A stretch of DNA of 11,835 bases from MGIIb-O5 sp036154155 (GTDB lineage Archaea > Thermoplasmatota > Poseidoniia > Poseidoniales > Thalassarchaeaceae): positions 1 to 11,835 of the forward strand of contig JAYZLP010000037.1 in the NCBI GenBank assembly GCA_036154155.1, given 5' to 3'. The position numbers and the translations under genes are program-made. The stretch's first letter is position 1. Each line of letters begins with the position of its first letter. This document shows positions 5,574 through 11,835 of the stretch, piece after piece. The notes under the pieces were generated by a model, which worked only from the letters and a program-made list of their open reading frames with translations, had not been told where the DNA came from and searched no databases.

Positions 5574-6155
5574 TCACCCTTGTATTGGAGGGCTCCTAAT
5601 CAACTGCAGCAATTCAGTTCTGGCTTCTGGCTTCTCGAAGAATACCCCTCTCATCGCACTGGTGGTCATGACCGCGTTTTGCTTCCTCACGCCCCTGCAC
5701 CGCATGCAACCATGCTGCGCCTCCAGTATTACAGCACAACCAAGCGGACTCAGATGCTGCTCGATGTCATCAGCAATCGACTTCGTGATCCTCTCTTGGT
5801 TCTGCAGCCTCTTGGCGTGAGCGTCCATCAATCTGGCTAGCTTGCTAATGCCGACAATCCTGTCTATTGGTATGTATGCGATGTGCCCCCTCCCGCTAAA
5901 CGGCTGTAGATGATGCTCGCATGTGCTGTGGAACTCCATGTCCCTAAGGAGTACTATGCCATCATATCCCTCGGCATTGAATGTGGAGTCAAGAATTTCC
6001 CTTGAATCCATTCCATAGCCAGAAAATATCTCATCGAACGATTTCACCACCCTCATTGGGGTCTCCGAAAGACCCTCCCTCAGTTCGCCCTGGCAGTTCT
6101 CGATATATCGAACAAGAGTATCGACCGCGCTAATCGCCTCTTCCCTTCCTGCCAT
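5574..6155 (-). CDS. folE: GTP cyclohydrolase I, type IA (FolE)
   Basis: A 193-residue enzyme of the FolE (GCYH-IA) family. It opens and rearranges GTP to dihydroneopterin triphosphate, the entry reaction of preQ0 synthesis. The zinc ligands C79, H82 (STCEHH) and C150 (HGCMRCRG) are present, as are VGISKLARL and the C-terminal GVRKQNA segment. Many archaea instead use the unrelated MptA/FolE2 enzymes, so a type IA enzyme here is noteworthy. The ATG overlaps the stop of the upstream ribbon-helix-helix gene (TAATG). Its place at the head of the que genes argues that it serves preQ0 here; a role in other pterins cannot be excluded. Confidence 0.93.
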   Translation of the reverse strand: MAGREEAISAVDTLVRYIENCQGELREGLSETPMRVVKSFDEIFSGYGMDSREILDSTFNAEGYDGIVLLRDMEFHSTCEHHLQPFSGRGHIAYIPIDRIVGISKLARLMDAHAKRLQNQERITKSIADDIEQHLSPLGCAVILEAQHGCMRCRGVRKQNAVMTTSAMRGVFFEKPEARTELLQLIRSPPIQG

Positions 6156-6325
6156 TATTCAGCACCTCTTCCCCTTCTCGCATCGATTTCGTCTAACTGA
6201 TCGAGCATTTTCCTGCATGCGGTTCTGATTGCGTCCGCAACACTCACGAATTTCTTGTGGTCTCCGACATGCTGTTTCAGGTCATCGAGAATCTCACTCG
6301 GCATGTCAAGGCTTACTTTGGGCAT
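6155..6325 (-). CDS. Ribbon-helix-helix (CopG-like) regulator of the preQ0 operon
   Basis: A 56-residue protein with the ribbon-helix-helix layout. An N-terminal strand (PKVSLDMP, 2-9) is followed by helix 1 (about 10-21, SEILDDLKQHVG), a turn containing FVSVADAIR, and helix 2 (about 29-47, ADAIRTACRKMLDQL). Proteins of this class dimerise, and the paired strands read the DNA major groove. Its TAA overlaps the folE ATG by one base (TAATG), so it is the first gene of the folE-queE-queC-queD operon. Immediately upstream (6353-6383) is a set of inverted half-sites fit for such a dimer. The simplest reading is an autoregulated repressor of preQ0 synthesis. The effector, if any, is unknown, and no ligand domain is present. 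NikR-like or antitoxin roles are unlikely, given the size and the absence of a toxin gene. Confidence 0.75.
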   Translation of the reverse strand: MPKVSLDMPSEILDDLKQHVGDHKKFVSVADAIRTACRKMLDQLDEIDARRGRGAE

Positions 6326-6349
6326 GAGATTGGCCCATTGGTGCCATTC

Positions 6350-6383
6350 ATAAGTATTACTAGAGTAATATTTGAGTAATACT
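6350..6383 (-). promoter_or_regulatory. Candidate operator and TATA region of the preQ0 operon
   Basis: A perfect 9-bp inverted repeat, AGTATTACT (6353-6361) and AGTAATACT (6375-6383), has 13 bases between its arms. A third half-site AGTAATA at 6364-6370 makes TATTACT-AG-AGTAATA (6355-6370) a perfect 16-bp palindrome as well. Read on the minus strand, the AT-rich AATACTTAT at about 6351-6359 lies roughly 26-34 bases before the regulator's ATG, where an archaeal TATA box would be for a leaderless or short-leader transcript. Protein bound here would block the promoter. The right arm also covers two bases of the stop codon of the upstream gene. Confidence 0.6.
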
Positions 6384-6681
6384 ATCTGTGCCCTTCAATC
6401 ATTTGATCTAGATTGGGGTGCTTCAATTGGACGTTCTCAGCCCTGGTAACTAGGGAAGCCATCTGCTGGTTAACTTCTGCATCCCCAACGCCATTAGATA
6501 TCATGCTCGAAAGAACATTGAGACCGCCTTGAATTACGCCTGCCTCAAGGAACGCATCATTGGTGATTTCACCAGAATCCCTTAGCAGCGAGAGTGTGTC
6601 CGAGAGAAAACTAACCTCATCAGAAACCTGCGCTGCGCTGGGTACTCCGCCGCCTGTCAGCATCTGTATTGATGATATCAC
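6382..6681 (-). CDS. Unknown 99-residue soluble protein
   Basis: A GTG-initiated frame of 99 codons; an ATG six codons in (6663) is an alternative start. No family is recognised. There is no membrane segment or cysteine. From about residue 18 onward it alternates helical stretches (SFLSDTLSLLRDSGEI, then QQMASLVTRAENVQL), so a small all-helical fold is likely. It begins 34 bases after the methylmalonyl-CoA epimerase stop on the same strand, and its own stop lies at the edge of the preQ0-operon operator. It therefore probably belongs to the upstream transcript rather than to the que genes. Confidence 0.6.
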   Translation of the reverse strand: MISSIQMLTGGGVPSAAQVSDEVSFLSDTLSLLRDSGEITNDAFLEAGVIQGGLNVLSSMISNGVGDAEVNQQMASLVTRAENVQLKHPNLDQMIEGHR

Positions 6682-6715
6682 GACCCGGCGACCGACATTC
6701 CCCTTTTGATGATTG

Positions 6716-7114
6716 TCAATCGCCCTCCACGAGCTCGACTAGAACCCCGCCTGTGGAAGAGGGATGTATGAATGCAATTCGATGTCCACCAGAACCCTCG
6801 ACGGGCTCTTGATTGATCATTTTGACCCCGTTACTGAGGAGGCTGGAAATCGTATCATCGATGTCTTTCACTGAAACAGCTACCTGTTGAACACCAGCCC
6901 CGCGTTTGTGAATAAATTTCCCTACTGGGGTTTGCTCCCCGAGTGGTTCTAGGAGTTCAATCCTGCAATCATTGTCGCCTTCCATGTAGCGAATTTTAAC
7001 CCCTTGGCTCTCAACGGTATCGTCGCCCGAAATCTCGAATCCGAGCATGACCCAGAATTCCGAGGACTCCTCGATTGATTGTGTCGCTATGCCGATGTGA
7101 TCTATCCTAGTCAT
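6716..7114 (-). CDS. mce: Methylmalonyl-CoA epimerase
   Basis: A 132-residue protein of the VOC (glyoxalase-like) superfamily that interconverts (S)- and (R)-methylmalonyl-CoA, linking propionyl-CoA or succinyl-CoA metabolism to the mutase. The two half-repeats begin at IDHIGIA (4-10) and VQQVAVSV (75-82). Typical segments include ELLEPLGEQTPVGKFI and the C-terminal HPSSTGGVLVELVE. Expected metal ligands are H6, E53 and E127, but the position normally His in GxHHxA is Gln (Q77, in VQQVA). I chose the ATG at 7114, one base after the mutase stop; the longer frame from 7147 would overlap the mutase. The adjacency strongly supports the assignment despite the odd residue. Confidence 0.87.
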   Translation of the reverse strand: MTRIDHIGIATQSIEESSEFWVMLGFEISGDDTVESQGVKIRYMEGDNDCRIELLEPLGEQTPVGKFIHKRGAGVQQVAVSVKDIDDTISSLLSNGVKMINQEPVEGSGGHRIAFIHPSSTGGVLVELVEGD

Positions 7115-7115
7115 T

Positions 7116-8630
7116 TCAAACACCACTCGGTGAGGTCCACGTTCCAAATACTTCCCTCATCACTCCATTCACCTCGCCCACTGTGGCCTCAAACTTGAGT
7201 GCGGAAATCAGTGGATCCATGATATTCCCATCACCTTTGCACGATTCCCTCAGCAAGTCAAGGGCCTCGGATACCTTATCCTCGTCCCTCTCAGACTTCA
7301 GTATCCTTAGTGACTCAATCTGCTTGGTAACTTCATCTGGGTTCAGTAACTGGCCCTCGAAAACAGAGTCATTTTCTGAAATATTCCTATTCACACCGAT
7401 CAGCTCTATGCTTCCATCCTCAATGCCTTTCAGATATCTCCATGCGCTTTCATGGATTACACTCTGCTGGTAGCCGGACTTGATGCACTCCAGGGAGCCA
7501 CCCATCCTGTCTATTTCCATGACTAGGGCCTTTGCATCATCATATATTTTCGAGGTCATTTCTTCAACTAGATATGAGCCACCCAGTGGATCCGGGTGTT
7601 CGGTTATCCCAGTCTCGCTGGCAATTAGCTGCTGTGTCCTTAGGGCAATAGTTACCGCTTCATCAGTTGGAAGCCCGATGGCCTCATCGTAACTGTTCGT
7701 ATGGAGCGACTGTGTGCCGCCAAGTACGGCTGATAGAGCTTGATATGAAACCCTCATGATGTTGTTCATGGGCTGCTGTGCTGTTAGTGTGGCCCCAGCC
7801 GTTTGCGTGTGGAATCTTAGTTGACTGGATTTTTTCTTGTTGGGGGAGAACCGCTCTTGAATGAGGTCATGCCACAATTTTCTTGCGGCCCTAAACTTTG
7901 ACACCTCTTCCAGAAGGTTGTTGTGGCAGGCGAAGAAGAATGACATTCTCGGTGCAAAATCGTCAATGTTCATGCCGGACGATGTTGCGTATCTTGCGTA
8001 TTCGAGCGCATTAGATAGGGTGATTGCAACCTCTTCTACCGCAGTACAACCAGCCTCTCTCATATGGTAACCACTTACTGAGATGGTATTCCACCCTGGT
8101 GTGTTCTCACTACACCACTCCATCAAATCAGTAGTTAGCCTAAGAGACTCATCGGGCGGATAGATGTATAGTCCGCGGGCAATATATTCCTTGAGGATAT
8201 CATTCTGCACGGTGCCCCTTAGATCCATCCTATCGACACCCATTTCGTCGGCTACAGCCACATATAGGGCCAGAAGGGTAGTCGCTGGCGCATTGATTGT
8301 CATTGATGTGGAAACCGCGGAAAGGTCGATGCCCTCCAGTAGTGCCCTCATATCCCTGATTGAGTCTATGGTTACGCCCACCTTGCCCACCTCTCCTTCT
8401 GATAGTGGGTCATCAGAATCGAGCCCCAATTGTGTGGGGAGGTCAAATGCAACCGATAGTCCCGTTTGCCCTTCACTGAGTAGCATCCTGAATCTCTCAT
8501 TTGTTAGTTTGGCTGTAGAGAACCCGGCATACTGTCTCATTGTCCACAGCCTATCGGAGTACATATTCTCGTGGATCCCCCTCGTATAGGGGGGCTCACC
8601 GGCACTATCTCTCGTATCATCAGCCGCCAT
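7116..8630 (-). CDS. mcmA1: Methylmalonyl-CoA mutase, catalytic (alpha) subunit
   Basis: 504 residues forming the substrate-binding TIM-barrel domain of the B12-dependent acyl-CoA mutases; the enzyme interconverts methylmalonyl-CoA and succinyl-CoA. Hallmarks are PYTRGIH (14-20), TMRQYAGFSTA (30-40), LSVAFDLPTQLG (59-69), SGYHMREAG (186-194), FFFACHNN (231-238, containing the family's catalytic-region histidine), and the block from FHTQTAG to GTQSLHTNSYDE (273-315). The protein ends without a B12-binding domain and has no DxHxxG motif, so this is the split archaeal type and the cobalamin subunit is encoded elsewhere. An in-frame TTG at 8636 would add two residues. Isobutyryl-CoA or other acyl-CoA mutases share the fold, but the epimerase one base downstream favours methylmalonyl-CoA. 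Confidence 0.93.
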   Translation of the reverse strand: MAADDTRDSAGEPPYTRGIHENMYSDRLWTMRQYAGFSTAKLTNERFRMLLSEGQTGLSVAFDLPTQLGLDSDDPLSEGEVGKVGVTIDSIRDMRALLEGIDLSAVSTSMTINAPATTLLALYVAVADEMGVDRMDLRGTVQNDILKEYIARGLYIYPPDESLRLTTDLMEWCSENTPGWNTISVSGYHMREAGCTAVEEVAITLSNALEYARYATSSGMNIDDFAPRMSFFFACHNNLLEEVSKFRAARKLWHDLIQERFSPNKKKSSQLRFHTQTAGATLTAQQPMNNIMRVSYQALSAVLGGTQSLHTNSYDEAIGLPTDEAVTIALRTQQLIASETGITEHPDPLGGSYLVEEMTSKIYDDAKALVMEIDRMGGSLECIKSGYQQSVIHESAWRYLKGIEDGSIELIGVNRNISENDSVFEGQLLNPDEVTKQIESLRILKSERDEDKVSEALDLLRESCKGDGNIMDPLISALKFEATVGEVNGVMREVFGTWTSPSGV

Positions 8631-8676
8631 ATTCAATATCGCGAGTCAGGTGGATGAAATGAATGATGTGATTGAA

Positions 8677-9489
8677 CTACCTTCTAATGGTGTAATTATC
8701 AACAATCTTGGACATGGCATCTAGCTGCTCCCCATCCAGTATCCCTTCATCGAATTTTTCTGATAGGAACTCTTTCGCATCAGCGACTGTCTGCCTTTCG
8801 CCCTTAGCCCAGACAGAGCCTAGGATGCTTGAACGGTGCTCTTCTGCTACATTGATGTCCACAAGTAGCCTCCTTACCTCGTATTTGTACTCCATATGCC
8901 TACTTCTATCGAGCCTCTTCTTCCTCTCTGCTGGCTGGAATGAAGGCTTCACCCTCCTCCTCTTCCTGACTTGAACCGGTGCCGGTGTACTTTCGACCTC
9001 GGGGGCCTTTTCTTTCTGCACGGACTTCACTGAGGCTCTAGCCTTGCTCTTGTCTATGATGTCCCGTGCCCTCTTGCTAGTTTGACTACCTTCATCATCT
9101 GCTTCCTCAACCTCATTTTCAGAGGGTCGCAGACCTATGCCCTTTCTTGGCTCCCTAAGCAGCTGTTCTTCGATAATTGACTCTTGAATCGCCGTCTTCG
9201 CAGTTTCCTGATCGTCGTCATGAGCTGCTTCTGGAGTTGCCACTTCATCCTCTTTTACTGTAGGAGGAACAGGTACCTTGGATGGTGTCGGTGCCGACTT
9301 TGGTGTAATAGGAGCAGGGGCCTTTGCGGGGCCAGGCTTCTCCTTTACCGGAGCCTTTGCTGGAGGGGACCCTGACTTACTGAAAACGTCTCGAGGCTTG
9401 GTCCTCGGCTTCCTACGTCTCTGCACTACAGCATTCTCCTGTCGCTTGGTCTCAGGTGTCTCTGATAAGGCTTCTCGGCCTAATTCCAC
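8677..9489 (-). CDS. Disordered Pro/Ala/Lys-rich protein with conserved-looking C-terminal domain
   Basis: 270 residues, family not recognised. Residues 1-195 are low-complexity: basic patches (RRRKPRTKPR at 24-33, RKRRR at 175-179), a Pro/Ala/Lys stretch (about 41-78), then acidic segments (80-136). Residues from about 198 on are ordered-looking and helical, with WAKGER at 227-232 and AKEFLSEKFDEGIL. There is no membrane segment or signal peptide. The GTG start lies inside the 3' end of kae1 (10-base overlap), suggesting coupled expression with the t6A gene. The basic patches suggest contact with nucleic acid or the ribosome (inference). It shows no Bud32-kinase motifs, although Bud32 is often the partner next to Kae1. 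Confidence 0.65.
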   Translation of the reverse strand: MELGREALSETPETKRQENAVVQRRRKPRTKPRDVFSKSGSPPAKAPVKEKPGPAKAPAPITPKSAPTPSKVPVPPTVKEDEVATPEAAHDDDQETAKTAIQESIIEEQLLREPRKGIGLRPSENEVEEADDEGSQTSKRARDIIDKSKARASVKSVQKEKAPEVESTPAPVQVRKRRRVKPSFQPAERKKRLDRSRHMEYKYEVRRLLVDINVAEEHRSSILGSVWAKGERQTVADAKEFLSEKFDEGILDGEQLDAMSKIVDNYTIRR

Positions 9490-10484
9490 GAAATCGGTGA
9501 GGAGTCGGTCCTTAACATTGGATTAATGGCGCTATCTTCGAGGTTTGTGACCCTCCCCATCTCAATTTCCCTCCTCCCTAATTCAGCGATCATTGTGCCA
9601 TTATCTATGCAGTATTGCTTCTCTGGCCAATGTGCAGTTGCGCCTCTCTCTTCACACATAATTTCAGCCATCTCTCTTAGCCTACCGTTGCATGCTACAC
9701 CGCCTCCTAGCAACAGCTCAGTCTTTCCCGTATGCGCGAGCGCCCTCTCTGAAACCTCGATACAACTAGCGAAGGAGTGCTCTTGCAGGCTCCATGATGA
9801 AGCTCCTAAGCCTTCTCTTTCAGAAAGTGATACTGCAGCTGTAAGAATTCCAGAAAATGCTAGGTCCATCCCATGAACGGCATATGGAAGTTCCAATTCT
9901 GATGCGGTCGATGCTCCCTCACTGAGCCATTCAGAAGCCATCCTCTCAATCACAGGCCCACCTGGGAATGGAATATCATGAGTTCGGGCGAACTTGTCTA
10001 GCATATTCCCTATACCAATATCCAATGTTTCTCCTAACACTCTATACCTCGAGCCAGCCCTAGCAATCACTTGCGTATTTCCCCCGCTAGCGTAGAGTAA
10101 AACCGGATCTTCGCAACCAGTTTGGTTCCTCCCAACCTCAATGTGGGCCACACAGTGATTTACCCCAATTAGTGGCACATCCCATGTTTTCGAAAGCGTC
10201 CTAGCGAGAGAAGCGCCGACTCTGAGGCAAGGGCCAAGTCCAGGGCCTTGGCTGAATGAGATTGCCTTTACATTCGAGGGGGCGAATCCCTCCCTACCCA
10301 TTACCCTAGATACTAGTTCAGAAGCAACCAATGAATGGTGATCTGCAGCTTCTCTAGGGTGTATTCCCCCGTGTTCAGGTTTGAAAACCGATGATTCTGA
10401 CGGAATTAACTCGCCACTCTCACTAACCATCCCTATCGATAGGGTGTGGGCAGTACTCTCCACACCCACAATGACGCCTTCCAT
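9480..10484 (-). CDS. kae1: Kae1, tRNA t6A37 threonylcarbamoyltransferase catalytic subunit
   Basis: A 334-residue member of the Kae1/TsaD/Qri7 family (ASKHA fold). With the KEOPS partners it transfers threonylcarbamoyl from its AMP adduct to A37 of ANN-decoding tRNAs. The archaeal/eukaryotic opening GVESTAHT is at 7-14. H110 and H114 (NHCVAHIE) and D294 (CIDNGTMIA) match the metal ligands. YASGGNTQ at 131-137 and GNMLDKFAR at 159-167 are typical. I chose the ATG at 10484, which gives the usual start directly before the first strand; the frame from 10511 adds nine atypical residues. It is a stand-alone Kae1, not fused to the Bud32 kinase as in many archaea. Confidence 0.94.
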   Translation of the reverse strand: MEGVIVGVESTAHTLSIGMVSESGELIPSESSVFKPEHGGIHPREAADHHSLVASELVSRVMGREGFAPSNVKAISFSQGPGLGPCLRVGASLARTLSKTWDVPLIGVNHCVAHIEVGRNQTGCEDPVLLYASGGNTQVIARAGSRYRVLGETLDIGIGNMLDKFARTHDIPFPGGPVIERMASEWLSEGASTASELELPYAVHGMDLAFSGILTAAVSLSEREGLGASSWSLQEHSFASCIEVSERALAHTGKTELLLGGGVACNGRLREMAEIMCEERGATAHWPEKQYCIDNGTMIAELGRREIEMGRVTNLEDSAINPMLRTDSSPISWN

Positions 10485-10511
10485 GGTACTGCATGGAGGG
10501 AGGGCTTTCAA

Positions 10512-11810
10512 GTGTCGCGGCTATCGGAGCACGTGCGAACCATCATTGTCAATGCCGGTGAGATAGCACATATGTCTCACGGCGATACGAATATGCCACT
10601 ATTGGGCCATGAAATGGGGGATAAGTCTGCGAATGTGCATGAACCAGGACTCGGCATCCTGATTGAATCGGGGAATATATGCAGAATTGATGACTCAAGG
10701 GAAATTTCCGATGAATTTGTACCATCTTGGAAGGAAGGAAGCGGAATTTCTGACGGAACTAGGATTATTGATGTTGCAGGTAAGGCCATTGTTCCGGGTT
10801 TTGTTGATTCGCATTCACACTTACTGTGGGGAGGAGATAGGAGCAACGAGATCGCATTAAGGCAGAGTGGTATGACATACTCAGAGATTTCGGGTTCAGG
10901 AGGGGGCATTGGAAAAACTGTAAGGGAAACTAGGAAATTGTCCCTCGATGAGCTCATCTCAATCGGGAAAGATAGGGTATCTAGAGCAATTAGCCATGGA
11001 ACTACCACAATGGAAGTCAAGAGCGGGTATGGGTTAAGTGTGGATTCAGAACTTAAACTACTGGAGGCAGCTGGCAGGATTGCCGATATATCTCCAATTG
11101 ACGTTCATCCAACATGGCTGGGTGCACACGATGTCCCAAAGGGGATGAACAAGGATGATTATGTCGAGGAGTTGATTTCAGAGCAATTGCCGAAGGTAGC
11201 GAGTCAGGGGATCTCCAAATGGGCAGATGTATTCTGTGAGCCCGGTTGGTTCGATTTAGTCGAAACAGAGGACATCATCAAGGCAGCGAATGAATATGGA
11301 TTACAATCCAGACTACATGTAGACGAATTTGTTGATTCTGACGGACTTTCTCTGGCCGCTGATCTTGGCTCTGTTAGTGCGGACCACGTAGCCCATTCAA
11401 ATCATGAGGCGAGGAACCTAGCAAGCAAATCCGGCACTATGCAGACATTCCTCCCTGGAACCCCCTATGTTATGGGTACGAAGGAATATCCACCAATTGC
11501 GGACTGCATCGAGAACAGATGGGCATTCTCACTTGCATCCGACTTCAATCCCAATTGCAATTCGCTATCGATTCCATTTGTTGGGTCATTGGCCGCACAT
11601 AGATGCGGCATCGATCCAATTAGTGCATTGTCTGCAGTAACTAGGAACCCATCGACTACACTGGGGTATGGAGGCTCGAATCCTGTTGGAACCCTTTCTA
11701 ACGGCTCACATGCCAATCTAAACATCCTGATATCTGAGACTGTAGATTTGTGGTGCCAGACGCCCGGCATGAATCCGATCTCTGCCACTGTCGTCAGAGG
11801 TATATTGTAA
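10512..11810 (+). CDS. hutI: Imidazolonepropionase HutI
   Basis: About 432 residues of the amidohydrolase superfamily. It hydrolyses 4-imidazolone-5-propionate to N-formimino-L-glutamate, the third step of histidine degradation. Metal and substrate residues are visible as H101/H103 (VDSHSHLLWGGDR), KSGYGL at 170-175, H206 (LGAHDVP), H269 (LHVDEF) and D344 (SLASDFNPN). The start is uncertain. The GTG at 10512 or at 10533 precedes the typical opening strand RTIIVNAGEIA, while the longer frame from 10446 would run into divergent kae1. It stands alone on its strand at the window edge; other hut genes may follow beyond it. It is a little longer than typical, owing to an insert after the first strand. 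Confidence 0.92.
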   Translation: MSRLSEHVRTIIVNAGEIAHMSHGDTNMPLLGHEMGDKSANVHEPGLGILIESGNICRIDDSREISDEFVPSWKEGSGISDGTRIIDVAGKAIVPGFVDSHSHLLWGGDRSNEIALRQSGMTYSEISGSGGGIGKTVRETRKLSLDELISIGKDRVSRAISHGTTTMEVKSGYGLSVDSELKLLEAAGRIADISPIDVHPTWLGAHDVPKGMNKDDYVEELISEQLPKVASQGISKWADVFCEPGWFDLVETEDIIKAANEYGLQSRLHVDEFVDSDGLSLAADLGSVSADHVAHSNHEARNLASKSGTMQTFLPGTPYVMGTKEYPPIADCIENRWAFSLASDFNPNCNSLSIPFVGSLAAHRCGIDPISALSAVTRNPSTTLGYGGSNPVGTLSNGSHANLNILISETVDLWCQTPGMNPISATVVRGIL

Positions 11811-11835
11811 TATTGTTAAAATAGATACAATACTA
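11811..11835 (+). other. AT-rich tail after hutI
   Basis: The last 25 bases are noncoding and AT-rich, with short T runs. Archaeal termination often uses such T-rich stretches, but no strong run is present and the window ends too soon to judge. Confidence 0.2.

Noticed and set aside
3427..6325. Phage or defence-type deazaguanine system (DNA modification or QueC-like immunity genes)
   Set aside because: The genes form a plain complete preQ0 pathway with no transglycosylase-type DNA modifier, nuclease, cyclase or phage gene beside them.
7116..8630. Full-length mutase with B12 domain
   Set aside because: The frame ends after the catalytic domain and contains no DxHxxG cobalamin motif, and none is seen in adjacent frames.
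8677..9489. Bud32 kinase next to Kae1
   Set aside because: The protein is mostly low-complexity and shows no kinase glycine loop, catalytic HxD or DFG motif.
10446..10511. Longer HutI start at GTG 10446
   Set aside because: It would overlap the 5' end of divergent kae1 by tens of bases, and the added residues do not resemble a HutI N-terminus.
10577..11020. 147-codon minus-strand frame inside hutI
   Set aside because: It is entirely antisense to the clearly identified HutI; its length follows from codon bias on the coding strand. The other long antisense frames within queC, the mutase and kae1 were rejected for the same reason.

Overview
The window looks like chromosomal DNA of a mesophilic archaeon, most plausibly a marine Thermoplasmatota (Marine Group II / Poseidoniales type). 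This is inference. It rests on a Kae1 with the archaeal/eukaryotic GxExTAHT opening (here GVESTAHT), a split methylmalonyl-CoA mutase whose catalytic subunit has no B12 domain, the preQ0 (archaeosine precursor) genes, and promoters placed as for leaderless transcripts. No rRNA, tRNA, CRISPR array, transposase or phage gene is visible.

Left part (about 1-3420) is an AT-richer cluster of small, mostly unrecognised membrane proteins on both strands. It contains two related cassettes. Each has a 63-residue membrane protein ending in the same FASDEEE tail (479-670 and 2722-2913) and a larger protein with an N-terminal Cys3His putative zinc finger and three membrane segments (1734-2216 and 2979-3419). 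The first 33 codons of the two finger proteins encode an identical peptide. In the first cassette a minus-strand gene for a four-helix membrane protein lies between the two members; in the second they are adjacent. Two further proteins of 54 and 57 residues, each with one membrane helix, are encoded divergently between the cassettes. The intergenic segments carry repeated promoter-like words and dyads.

Middle and right part (3427-10484) is one long minus-strand run, read from right to left: kae1 (tRNA t6A), a disordered basic protein with a compact C-terminal domain, methylmalonyl-CoA mutase catalytic subunit, methylmalonyl-CoA epimerase, a 99-residue unknown, then a regulated preQ0 operon. 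That operon is a ribbon-helix-helix regulator (6155-6325), folE, queE, a queC-msrB fusion and queD, tied together by TAATG, TGATG and ATGA overlaps. FolE, QueD, QueE and QueC together convert GTP to preQ0, the base inserted into archaeal tRNA before archaeosine formation. Upstream of the regulator lies a 9-bp perfect inverted repeat plus a third half-site, overlapping the expected TATA position: a candidate autoregulatory operator.

The right edge holds hutI (imidazolonepropionase, histidine degradation), divergent from kae1.

The most unusual points are: (i) QueC fused to a complete MsrB domain while all four QueC zinc cysteines are replaced by Ser, Ser, Ser and Asp; (ii) the small regulator with its operator heading the preQ0 operon; and (iii) the modular duplication of the zinc-finger membrane protein, whose finger differs only at synonymous sites.
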